Shown here in pieces: positions 34,047 to 41,829 of a DNA stretch of 64,000 nt. Position 1 is the first letter of the stretch. Every line of letters starts with the position of its first letter. The stretch lies in assembly GCA_019752295.1 (NCBI GenBank), contig JAIEMK010000011.1, positions 62,001-126,000 of the forward strand. Direction: 5' to 3'. The position numbers and the translations under genes are program-made. The stretch comes from Chitinophagaceae bacterium (GTDB lineage Bacteria; Bacteroidota; Bacteroidia; Chitinophagales; Chitinophagaceae). The notes below the pieces were generated by a model that was not told the origin of the DNA, searched no databases, and saw nothing but the letters and a program-made list of their open reading frames with translations.

Positions 34047-34781
34047 ATGATACAGGTAGTAAATAGGGCGCTGGATATATTAGAATACGTTTCGGTAGAA
34101 CCATTAAAACCAAAGCTGTTGGGGCATATTGCCAAGGACCTGCATTTAAATCCTGCAACCTGTGCCAATATTGTAAAAACCTTGGTAAACAGGGGCTATC
34201 TGGAAAAATCAGACATTCAGAAAGGTTATTTATTAGGCAAACAATTAACGCATATTGGTTCTGATAAACACAGTTATCAAACGATGATTAGTGTAGCCGA
34301 CCCGGAAATGAAATACATTACGAAGCAGTTGAATGAGAAATGTTTAATTGCGGTATTGAAAGCAGACAAGCGTTTGGTAATTCACAAAAATAGCTGCGAC
34401 CAAATGGTACAGGCAAATACACCCGATGAAAAAAAAGCCTACGATTCTTCAAGCGGCAGGCTTCTCGTGGCAATGCTTTCGGACGAAGCACTTGAAAATT
34501 TTATTCATAAATACAAACTTCCCTCAGCCTCTATCTGGCCCGACGCCGACACGCTTAAAAAATTCATGGCACAAATCAAACTGATCCGTAAAAATGGTTA
34601 TGCATTGATTGAAGATAGTGTACAGGTGATTGGTGTGGCCGCTCCAATTTATCAGAAAGGAATTCTGATTGCCAGCCTCAGTATTTATTTGCCAGCTTTT
34701 AGGTTTACCAATACCACTCGCAAAAAGATGATACAATTGTCCGTTGCTAGTGCAGAGCGCATCAGTGAGAAACTTTCCTAA
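34047..34781 (+). CDS. IclR-family transcriptional regulator of the fucose operon
   Basis: The 244-residue protein has an N-terminal winged helix-turn-helix (about residues 1-65: VNRALDILEYVS, LHLNPATCANIVKTLVNRGYL) and a C-terminal GAF-like effector domain (about 75-240: AVLKADKRLVIHKN, SSGRLLVAML, IGVAAPIYQKGILIASLSI). It is divergently transcribed from the fucose operon and probably responds to fucose or an intermediate such as a 2-keto acid, as IclR proteins often do. Whether it represses or activates is not readable. Confidence 0.9.
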   Translation: MIQVVNRALDILEYVSVEPLKPKLLGHIAKDLHLNPATCANIVKTLVNRGYLEKSDIQKGYLLGKQLTHIGSDKHSYQTMISVADPEMKYITKQLNEKCLIAVLKADKRLVIHKNSCDQMVQANTPDEKKAYDSSSGRLLVAMLSDEALENFIHKYKLPSASIWPDADTLKKFMAQIKLIRKNGYALIEDSVQVIGVAAPIYQKGILIASLSIYLPAFRFTNTTRKKMIQLSVASAERISEKLS

Positions 34782-34819
34782 TCATGCTGCCTGCTCACGA
34801 CTACTTCATTTGTTTTTAA

Positions 34820-35068
34820 TTAATTTTCTAATTTATTGATGATGGTCTGTAATACATGACTATTATGCATCTCCCCCTCTACCAGTTTCCAATCAATTCT
34901 TTTCGATTTGAGCCCTTTCGAAATCAATAAGGGGCGATTATTTTGTAAAAGAATGGCTCTGTTTTTACCAATCACTTCAATTCTTTCAATCTGAGTAGAT
35001 TGATACACCCATTCAGCTTTTAAATGAATATCCCTTTGGTCGAACCGAATATTAAAATACCATTCCAT
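34820..35068 (-). CDS. hypothetical small protein
   Basis: The 82-residue protein starts MEWYFNIRFDQRDIHLK. It is rich in Ile, Lys and charged residues, has no signal peptide or membrane segment, and shows alternating beta-like strands (IERIEVIGKNRAILLQNNRP) followed by a helix (HNSHVLQTIINKLEN). It fills the space between two longer genes with normal codon use and a stop-free frame. I do not recognise it. Confidence 0.55.
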   Translation of the reverse strand: MEWYFNIRFDQRDIHLKAEWVYQSTQIERIEVIGKNRAILLQNNRPLLISKGLKSKRIDWKLVEGEMHNSHVLQTIINKLEN

Positions 35069-35141
35069 TGCTCAAAATTACTAAATATTTTAGCAATTCG
35101 AAACTAAATGAAATTTTTCCCGCCAATTTATGCGTTTAGAA

Positions 35142-35894
35142 TCAACGTTTTATATGTGGGCAGCCAATTCCCTGATCTAAAAAATGATAATTCAGTCCTA
35201 CTGAAACACTATAGTAAGCATCTTTCGCAACTGGATCTGCAGATTTACTAAATCCGTCAAGATAATCCGAAAAACTAATCCTATAATTCAATTCCGTATT
35301 AACCGACCATCGGTTATTAATAGTATATTTTAATCCAAACCCAACCGGAATCACTGGAACCACAGTAGGTGTTTTGTGAAGGGTATCCATTCCAAGACCG
35401 GTTATGGTGGAAGATTTCGGATTGAATGCGGCCAAATTTATTTTACTCCAGTCTCTATGAATATTGAAAAAAGAAAGGGCTGCTCCTGTAAAAACATAGG
35501 GCGAAAATCTACCCCCATTATCCATAGTCATGTCGTTAAAATCAAAAACTAAAACAGTTGAAATTTCTGTTACCGGCGAACTAAAACTAAAGGCCCGATC
35601 TTTTCGCCAGCTAGGGTTAGCATATACCGATTCATCGGCACTAATATTACCCCTCGAAAAACTTCCTCTTAAAGAAAAATTATTGGAGATTGGTTTGTTT
35701 AAAAGTACCGTGATCATTGGCTTTGCGGTTCTGAACGAGCCTGCAAAGCTGGGAACCAGATCGCCCAGATATACAAATGTTCCTACTTGAACACCAATAC
35801 TTATGGGAGGTTTAGAGTTTTGTGCGTACGATACGGTACAGCCCATCATTAGAATGAATAATGCCGAAAAAATGTTTCTCGAAATAGTATACAT
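35142..35894 (-). CDS. outer-membrane beta-barrel protein (DUF6089-like)
   Basis: The 250-residue protein has a signal peptide (NIFSALFILMMGCTVSYAQ) and alternating strands: ISIGVQVGTFVYLGDLVPS, FSLRGSFSRGNIS, FSPYVFTGAALSFFNIHRD and VGFGLKYTINNRWSVNTELN. This pattern, with a YLGDL segment near the N-terminus and a DYLDG turn, resembles small Bacteroidota outer-membrane proteins of the DUF6089 type. The role is unknown. It is monocistronic and divergent from rlmH. Confidence 0.75.
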   Translation of the reverse strand: MYTISRNIFSALFILMMGCTVSYAQNSKPPISIGVQVGTFVYLGDLVPSFAGSFRTAKPMITVLLNKPISNNFSLRGSFSRGNISADESVYANPSWRKDRAFSFSSPVTEISTVLVFDFNDMTMDNGGRFSPYVFTGAALSFFNIHRDWSKINLAAFNPKSSTITGLGMDTLHKTPTVVPVIPVGFGLKYTINNRWSVNTELNYRISFSDYLDGFSKSADPVAKDAYYSVSVGLNYHFLDQGIGCPHIKR

Positions 35895-36101
35895 GACAGT
35901 AGATTTTGATGATCTTAAAATGAGTCAGGTAAAATTCTATTTCGATTATGTAGCGTTAGAAGATGATTTGTAAATTGCCTAGTTAATACTTGCAATAAAT
36001 CTGCCAATTCTTGTGAACAAAATCATAAAGAAATATTGCGAACGCATTTGCTGCAAAAGTTTAATCCCAGAAATTGATGAAGCATGCATTAATTTTAGCA
36101 C

Positions 36102-36183
36102 ATGAAATGAGCATAACAAAAATTTGACACCAACTGAAATGTTTGTTAGCGAATTACATGTAACCAAAATCAATAAAAAACAC
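36102..36183 (+). repeat. repeated 5' leader element, copy 2 (upstream of rlmH)
   Basis: Begins ATGAAATGAGCATAAC and ends AAACAC just before the rlmH ATG at 36184. It matches copies 1 and 3 across most positions, including GAAATGTTTGTTAGCG and the palindrome TTACATGTAA (36153-36162). Confidence 0.82.
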
Positions 36184-36657
36184 ATGAAAATCATGTTATA
36201 TTCTGTAGGCAAGCCAAACGAATCCTATGTTCACGAGGGTATCATGGACTTCACCAGCAGGATAACAAAATATTTTCCTGTTATCTGGCAAATATTGCCA
36301 TCTCCTAAAAATGCAGCCAGCCTTTCTGAATCGGCTTTAAAGAAGGCAGAAGGCTTGATGATCATGCAGCAAATACAACAGGACGATTATTTGGTGTTGC
36401 TTGATGAGAGAGGCATTTCACTTAATTCACCGGGGTTGGCACAACTGATACAACAGAGAGCAAACGAGAGCAGCAAGCGATTAATTTTTTTGATTGGGGG
36501 CGCTTATGGGGTGGACGATAGCATTATAAAAAGGGCCAATACCGTATGGAGTTTGTCGAAGCTCGTTTTCCCGCATATGTTGGTGCGCCTCATTCTTGCG
36601 GAACAAGTGTACCGCGCCTGCACCATTTTGAGGAACGAAAAATATCATCATATTTAG
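36184..36657 (+). CDS. rlmH: 23S rRNA (pseudouridine1915-N3)-methyltransferase
   Basis: The 157-residue protein begins MKIMLYSVGKPNESYV, the standard RlmH opening, and contains the SPOUT knot features LLDERGISLNSPGLAQ, FLIGGAYGVDD and LSKLVFPHMLVRLILAEQVYRA. RlmH methylates pseudouridine 1915 in helix 69 of 23S rRNA. The ATG at 36184 gives a length close to the 155-residue E. coli protein; an upstream in-frame codon at 36124 would place part of the repeated leader in the protein and is rejected. It may share promoter and leader with the cupin and the protein encoded at 40614-41135. Confidence 0.95.
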   Translation: MKIMLYSVGKPNESYVHEGIMDFTSRITKYFPVIWQILPSPKNAASLSESALKKAEGLMIMQQIQQDDYLVLLDERGISLNSPGLAQLIQQRANESSKRLIFLIGGAYGVDDSIIKRANTVWSLSKLVFPHMLVRLILAEQVYRACTILRNEKYHHI

Positions 36658-36734
36658 TTTTCTTCTTCAAAAGCTAACATAATAATGATTTCCAAAAAAG
36701 CCTTAGGCAGTTGAGAATGTATTAAATTGCCCAT

Positions 36735-37379
36735 ATGATTACCATTACAATTGCCATTCTTGCCCTAACCTGTATTATTTCATTTACCGCTTTTTCGAAT
36801 GAGAAAATTACGGAGGATCTTATTTTCTATCCACCAGCAATCGCCAATCGTAACCAATGGTATCGATTTATTACTTGTGGATTTATTCATGCCGACATCA
36901 TGCACCTCGCATTCAACATGTACACTTTTTATTTATTCGGCGGAATCGTAGAGAGATATTTTACTGAAATTTTTGGAGGCCTCGGCAGGGTTATTTATGT
37001 ATTGTTATACTTATCGGCTTTAATAGTTTGCCTGCTGCCCACTTATCTTCAGCATAAAGAAAACTACTATTACAGAAGCCTTGGCGCTTCTGGTGCGGTA
37101 TCGGCCGTTATATTCATTGGCATATTTTTAAACCCTACCATGCTAATGGGTATTTTTCCTATTCCGTTTCATATTCCGGGTTTTATTTTCGGCCCCATTT
37201 ATCTGGCCCTTTCGGCCTATCTGGCAAAAAGAGGCCATGGTAATATCAACCACTCCGCGCATATTTGGGGAGCTATTTATGGAATTGTATTTATTATCGT
37301 AACCTGTCAGTTCCTAACCGATTTCAGGCCGATAGAAATGTTTATTAATCAGGTTTCGAACTATATCAAGTCGTTCTAA
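36735..37379 (+). CDS. rhomboid-family intramembrane serine protease
   Basis: The 214-residue protein has about six membrane helices. Rhomboid landmarks are HADIMHLAFNMYTFYLFGG (His and Asn61 of the oxyanion region), SLGASGAVSAVIF (GxSG, nucleophile Ser119) and NHSAHIWGAIYG (catalytic His176). It cleaves transmembrane segments of unknown substrates. Its end overlaps the end of the convergent tilS by 4 bases. Confidence 0.9.
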   Translation: MITITIAILALTCIISFTAFSNEKITEDLIFYPPAIANRNQWYRFITCGFIHADIMHLAFNMYTFYLFGGIVERYFTEIFGGLGRVIYVLLYLSALIVCLLPTYLQHKENYYYRSLGASGAVSAVIFIGIFLNPTMLMGIFPIPFHIPGFIFGPIYLALSAYLAKRGHGNINHSAHIWGAIYGIVFIIVTCQFLTDFRPIEMFINQVSNYIKSF

Positions 37380-38761
37380 ACCGGCAACAATTCAATTTGT
37401 AAATAGGATTTCGAATCAGGTAAAACTTTAAACCGGTCATCAATTCTGCATCCAACAACCCAAACAATTTTTTTATTGCTTTCCAAAACCCAAACTGATT
37501 CTTTTTCGGTTTTTGACATTTTTAAATCCATAAAAAATCGGCTTAACTTTTTCTTTTTCTGCATTCCGAGAGGATAAAAATAATCCCCAGTTTTGGCTTT
37601 GCGCAATATTAGCGGGTATTGAATGAGCAAAGGGTTCAGACATACAGTTTTTGTATCTGAGCTAAAGATATTGGTAGGTTTATCAATCAAATTAAATTGC
37701 ATTGTGCCAGATTGAAATTTAATTTTTTTATCCTCTTTCTCAATCATCATGTGCAAAGCCTTCTCCTCCTCTAACGTTGCAATGATCAACCATTTTCGAT
37801 TCTTGATAATCCGCATTTTAGGCGAAGAAATATAAGACCCGTTATCAGCATCCAATAGTTTGATGATTTCTAGAACCTGATTTGCACTAAACCCAAATTG
37901 CTTTGCTATCTCCCAAACAATTGTAGACTGAATATTTGACTGCTTTAACTTCAGTACGGGAATATGCCACTCCTCTCCTTTTTTTTCCACTATTTTTTTT
38001 AACAGTGCCGTAATCGATTCCTGATAAATAGTTGCTACATCGCGCATTCTTTCGATATTCTGGAGAATATTTTCTTCAACCTGCGGATAGATAGTCTTTA
38101 CTTGAGGGATCAGTTGATTTCTAAAAAAGTTTCTCGTGTATTTATCTGAAGCATTCGAAACATCTTCTACAAAGGGTAATGCATTTTCTATTGCGTATTG
38201 AATCAGTTGTTTTTTTCTGAATCCCAAGAGTGGTCTGATAAGAGCTTGTTCTTTTTGAAAAGGCATGATTCCTTTCAAACCCAGAATACCAGTGCCTCTA
38301 AAAAAATTCATCAGCACCGTTTCTATATTATCGTCGGCATGATGTGCTGTTACCAGTAGTATTTCTTTTTGAAAAAGCGGTTCTCCCGGTTTGGCATTTT
38401 TAGCAGTTTCCTGTAACTCCTCTACGATCGATCTAAACCAATCGTATCGCAGTACACGAGCGGCTTCCTGAATGGCCATTTTATTTTTCTCGGCATATTC
38501 AGAGCAATTAAATTTCTTACAGTATATACTTGCAGTGTAGCTAAGCGACTTAACAAACATTTCGTCTCTTTCGCTATCCTCCCCTCTTAATTGAAAGTTA
38601 CAATGTGCAATACTAAATTTAAATCCTGCTTTGGCAATCAGGTGGGTCATTACAATACTGTCTACACCCCCACTAACAGCTAACACTAAGTAGCAATTAT
38701 TGGGATTCCATTTTGCAAAATGCTTTTCCCAGTTTGCAGAAAATTGAAATGATAAATCCAT
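37376..38761 (-). CDS. tilS: tRNA(Ile)-lysidine synthase
   Basis: The 461-residue protein has the PP-loop ATPase motif VLAVSGGVDSIVMTHL (SGGVDS at about 30-35) and a typical TilS core with AHHADDNIETVLMNFFRG and FRKKQLIQYAIENALPFVED. The C-terminal substrate-binding domain includes GMQKKKKLSRFFMDLKM. TilS converts cytidine 34 of the AUA-reading tRNA-Ile to lysidine and is essential in most bacteria. It is followed on this strand by nothing, converging on the rhomboid gene. Confidence 0.95.
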   Translation of the reverse strand: MDLSFQFSANWEKHFAKWNPNNCYLVLAVSGGVDSIVMTHLIAKAGFKFSIAHCNFQLRGEDSERDEMFVKSLSYTASIYCKKFNCSEYAEKNKMAIQEAARVLRYDWFRSIVEELQETAKNAKPGEPLFQKEILLVTAHHADDNIETVLMNFFRGTGILGLKGIMPFQKEQALIRPLLGFRKKQLIQYAIENALPFVEDVSNASDKYTRNFFRNQLIPQVKTIYPQVEENILQNIERMRDVATIYQESITALLKKIVEKKGEEWHIPVLKLKQSNIQSTIVWEIAKQFGFSANQVLEIIKLLDADNGSYISSPKMRIIKNRKWLIIATLEEEKALHMMIEKEDKKIKFQSGTMQFNLIDKPTNIFSSDTKTVCLNPLLIQYPLILRKAKTGDYFYPLGMQKKKKLSRFFMDLKMSKTEKESVWVLESNKKIVWVVGCRIDDRFKVLPDSKSYLQIELLPV

Positions 38762-38822
38762 TAGCTTTTATAATCGCTCCAATAAAATAGGAAGTAACTA
38801 GTTATAGTATCGACAATATTTT

Positions 38823-40487
38823 TTACTGCGCTTTCTTTGCTTCTTTTGCCCAGGCATCTTTTAAGCCAACCGTCCTGTTGAATACCAGTTGATCTTCTGT
38901 ACTATCCCGATCGCTTACAAAATATCCTTTGCGAATAAACTGAAATCCGGTAGAACGGTCGTCTGATTTAATTGCCGGCTCGGCATAAGCATTTGCAATG
39001 ATGTGTAACGAATCGGAATTAATATAATCCTTAAAGTCGCCTTCTGCATTTGCAACATCTTCAACTTTAAACAATCTGTCGTACAAACGAATTTCAGCTT
39101 TAATAGCGGTTGGAATACTCACCCAGTGCAAGGTTCCTTTTACGTTTATTCCGGATGTATCGGATCCACTTTTACTTTCTGGAATATAACTACAGTGCAG
39201 TTCACAAACATTTCCTTCCGCATCTTTAATTAGTTCATCACATTTAATGATATAAGCACTTTTTAAACGCACCATCTGTCCCGGCGATAGTCTAAAATAT
39301 TTTTTTGGAGCCACTTCCATAAAGTCGTCTCTTTCGATATAGAGTTCTTTGCTAAAAGGAATTGCTCTACTACCAGCGTTTGCGTCTTCGGGATTATTCT
39401 CACTATCCAGCATTTCTGTGGTATCAGGATAGTTGGTAATTACAACTTTCAAAGGATCAAATACCACCATCCTTCTCAATGCTGTTTTATTAAGTTGCTC
39501 GCGTACACAGAATTCCAATAAACCAAAGTCGATCAGGTTTTCTCTTTTTGCTACACCAATCTTGTCGCAGAACTCTCGAATACTTTCTGCCGGATAACCT
39601 CTTCTTCTCATTGCAGAAATAGTGCTCATTCTTGGATCGTCCCATCCATTTACATGATGCTCATTTACGAGTTGCAATAATTTACGTTTGCTCATCACGG
39701 TATAAGTCATGTTGAGCCTTGCAAACTCATATTGTTTGGATGGAAATATTTCAAGTTGTTCAATACACCAGTCGTATAATGGGCGGTGTGGAATAAATTC
39801 CAGCGTACAGATACTATGGGTAATATTTTCGATAGAATCACTTTGTCCGTGTGCAAAATCATACATCGGATAGATACACCATTTATCGCCTGTTCTGTGG
39901 TGGTGTGCGTGTTTAATGCGATAGATAATCGGGTCGCGCATATGCATATTCGGGCTTGCCATATCAATCTTAGCCCTCAACACTTTTTCTCCGTCGCTAT
40001 ATTTACCCGAACGCATATCGTTAAACAATTGCAGGTTTTCTGCAACAGTTCTACTTCTGAAACTATTTTCTACTCCGGCTTGAGTAGGTGTTCCTTTTTC
40101 TTTTGCAATGGTTTCACTATCACTGTCATCAACATACGCCAGTCCTTTCTCAATTAATTGCGAGGCGAATTGAAATAATTGTTCAAAATAATTTGACGCA
40201 TAGAGTTCCTCTGCCCATTCAAAACCCAACCATTTCACATCTTCCTTAATACTTTCAACATATTCGGTTTCTTCTGTACTGGGGTTCGTATCATCAAAAC
40301 GAAGATTGGTTTTTCCGCCGTATTTTTTTGCCAATCCAAAATTCAGGCAAATACTCTTTGCATGACCGATATGCAGATACCCATTGGGTTCAGGCGGAAA
40401 CCTTGTTAAAATGGATTGATATTTACCGCTGGCTAAATCAGCTTCAACTATTTCTTCTAAAAAATTCAGACTCTTTTCTTCGCTCAT
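38823..40487 (-). CDS. glnS: glutaminyl-tRNA synthetase
   Basis: The 554-residue class I synthetase has FPPEPNGYLHIGHAKS (HIGH motif at 39-42), LRFDDTNPSTEETEYV, and VMSKRKLLQLV as the KMSKS loop. The sequence TRFPPEPNGYLHIGHAKSIC and the Gln-specific anticodon-binding beta-barrels in the C-terminal half mark GlnRS rather than GluRS. It charges tRNA-Gln. The start ATG at 40487 is preceded by an A-rich leader. It is apparently monocistronic. Confidence 0.96.
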   Translation of the reverse strand: MSEEKSLNFLEEIVEADLASGKYQSILTRFPPEPNGYLHIGHAKSICLNFGLAKKYGGKTNLRFDDTNPSTEETEYVESIKEDVKWLGFEWAEELYASNYFEQLFQFASQLIEKGLAYVDDSDSETIAKEKGTPTQAGVENSFRSRTVAENLQLFNDMRSGKYSDGEKVLRAKIDMASPNMHMRDPIIYRIKHAHHHRTGDKWCIYPMYDFAHGQSDSIENITHSICTLEFIPHRPLYDWCIEQLEIFPSKQYEFARLNMTYTVMSKRKLLQLVNEHHVNGWDDPRMSTISAMRRRGYPAESIREFCDKIGVAKRENLIDFGLLEFCVREQLNKTALRRMVVFDPLKVVITNYPDTTEMLDSENNPEDANAGSRAIPFSKELYIERDDFMEVAPKKYFRLSPGQMVRLKSAYIIKCDELIKDAEGNVCELHCSYIPESKSGSDTSGINVKGTLHWVSIPTAIKAEIRLYDRLFKVEDVANAEGDFKDYINSDSLHIIANAYAEPAIKSDDRSTGFQFIRKGYFVSDRDSTEDQLVFNRTVGLKDAWAKEAKKAQ

Positions 40488-40565
40488 TACATTATCATTT
40501 CTAGGCGCGAATGTACGAAATTGATAGCTTCAATGGCTGATGCTATTGAATGGGGGGAACAAAAA

Positions 40566-40592
40566 TGCCGGTTACATTCAAGTAATCCGGCA
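40566..40592 (-). terminator. terminator after the secreted protein encoded at 40614-41135
   Basis: TGCCGG plus TTAC pairs with GTAA, one bulged T, then CCGGCA around a 6-base loop. On the minus strand the stem is followed by TTTTTG, 22 bases past the stop codon. Confidence 0.75.
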
Positions 40593-40613
40593 CTAATATT
40601 TTACAGGATGATC

Positions 40614-41135
40614 CTAGTTTGAAATCACTACTGAATCAAAAAACGACTGAGCGTCTTCTTTTTTAGCAGCAGGATTTTTGGAAGTGTACAAAATCTGATG
40701 CATAATTACTCCATTAAAAAACATGTAGATAAATGCTTTTTTACCTTTAAACTGTTCGTTGGTAGAATTTGCACCATCGATATGCAGAAACAAGGAGCTT
40801 TTACCTTTAAACTGCTGAACAGAATCCGATACAATATCAGCACCTCCTAAAGAAGCGCCTAACTGACCTTTCACCATATCCCATATTCCATCGCCCAATC
40901 CGGCAATAGCGTCTTCTGTTAAACCCATTGGGGCCAGGTCAATAGCCAGTCCAATATAGTCGCTCGAGCTATCTACTTTGGCAGTATACAACTTCGGTCC
41001 GTTTGGAATCTCTTTCAACTCCGGCTTAGAAGGGAAAGTTACTTTTACTTTTTCTGAAAGATTTTGTTCAGTTGACTGAGCAAAGGAAGCTATAGATATA
41101 CTGATAGCAATGATGAAGGAAAGGATTTGTTTCAT
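40614..41135 (-). CDS. secreted protein of unknown function
   Basis: The 173-residue protein has a signal peptide (ILSFIIAISISIASFAQ) followed by a soluble mixed alpha/beta domain with VKVTFPSKPELKEIPNG, KLYTAKVDSSSDYIGLAIDL and QFKGKSSLFLHIDGANS. The pattern of a pro-protein-like beta sheet after the signal resembles small periplasmic proteins of unknown function in Bacteroidota. I do not recognise the family. Its start codon directly follows copy 3 of the leader element shared with rlmH and the cupin, so they may be co-regulated. The 3' side has a strong terminator. Confidence 0.75.
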   Translation of the reverse strand: MKQILSFIIAISISIASFAQSTEQNLSEKVKVTFPSKPELKEIPNGPKLYTAKVDSSSDYIGLAIDLAPMGLTEDAIAGLGDGIWDMVKGQLGASLGGADIVSDSVQQFKGKSSLFLHIDGANSTNEQFKGKKAFIYMFFNGVIMHQILYTSKNPAAKKEDAQSFFDSVVISN

Positions 41136-41218
41136 GTGTTTATTAATTGATTTTGGTTACATGTAATTCGCTAACAAACATTTCAGTTGCTGATAAATCT
41201 TTGTGATGCTCATTTCAT
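41136..41218 (-). repeat. repeated 5' leader element, copy 3 (upstream of the secreted protein)
   Basis: On the minus strand it begins ATGAAATGAGCATCAC and ends AAACAC before ATGAAACAAATC. It matches copy 2 closely (identical GAAATGTTTGTTAGCG, GAATTACATGTAACC and AAAATCAAT). Its outer edge is only 10 bases from the island's left 61-bp repeat. Confidence 0.82.
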
Positions 41219-41228
41219 ATTTTATTTT

Positions 41229-41289
41229 TTACGGCGAAAAATTAATACTTATTCAGTTGTAAAAGAAACAATATTAAATATTTCTTTAC
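41229..41289 (+). repeat. 61-bp direct repeat, left boundary of the accessory island
   Basis: Identical over 61 bp to 52275-52335 (starts TTACGGCGAAAAATTAATAC, ends ATTTCTTTAC). It separates the leader of the 40614-41135 gene from the island. Confidence 0.9.
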
Positions 41290-41293
41290 ATTA

Positions 41294-41714
41294 CTGTCCG
41301 AGATAAAAAGGGAAGATAAAAAAATGAGCCATATATTTTAAGATATGGCCCAAAACATATAGGTTTAGTTTACCACAACATAACCATATGAACAATAGTA
41401 CAAATTTTTCTGGTAATTCTGTTTTCGGACAGTTGATTTCTTTAATACCTGTTGCTAACTGTATTGCAAAGACAAATTAAGGCGAAAGTCTGGGCCTTTT
41501 CTAATCTAGCTAGTGTAATAAGGTTGCATCTATTTAACTACATCCATCTAAACTCTTTTTTAAAGAATCCGCTGAAGCATTACCAAGAAATAATGGCCCA
41601 AGAACTGAAATTGTTTGATGGGTGACACCCTGCTTTGCAGAAAAAAAAACATTTTAAATTAACTTGTATAGTAACCATTTTAAAAAATAGTTGTTACAGA
41701 ATTATCTCGGACAG
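41294..41714. repeat. transposon-like inverted tips (about 421 bp, no transposase)
   Basis: CTGTCCGAGATAA (41294-41306) and TTATCTCGGACAG (41702-41714) are exact 13-bp inverted repeats. CATT lies just outside each, one base off on the left, and could be a target duplication. A further CGGACAG occurs near 41426. The 421 bp between have no open frame of note, so this may be a non-autonomous remnant. A 7-bp stem GCCATAT/ATATGGC lies at about 41328-41350. Confidence 0.45.
41449..41487 (+). repeat. 39-bp direct repeat R2, left copy
   Basis: CTGTTGCTAACTGTATTGCA and what follows are identical to 52247-52277 over 31 bp; one mismatch, then GGCGAAA, also match. In the right copy R2 is fused directly to the 61-bp repeat, whereas here it lies 159 bp beyond it. 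Confidence 0.8.
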
Positions 41715-41770
41715 CATTGATAAACAAATAATAAAAAAAAAAATTAATGATTATTCTCTATAATTAGTAC

Positions 41771-41797
41771 TTGATCGTGTTAATTTTTTTACTTTCG
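41771..41797 (+). promoter_or_regulatory. candidate promoter for susC
   Basis: TTG at 41771-41773, then 16 bases, then TACTTTCG at 41790-41797 approximate the Bacteroidota TTG/TAnnTTTG consensus (C for the third T). It lies 33 bases before the susC start codon. Tentative because it departs from consensus. Confidence 0.35.
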
Positions 41798-41829
41798 AGC
41801 AACTATACTTAAAACCAAACACTCTAATT

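Noticed and set aside
36124..36183. Upstream start for RlmH at 36124
   Set aside because: It would translate most of the repeated leader and add 20 residues absent from the RlmH family; the ATG at 36184 matches the family start.
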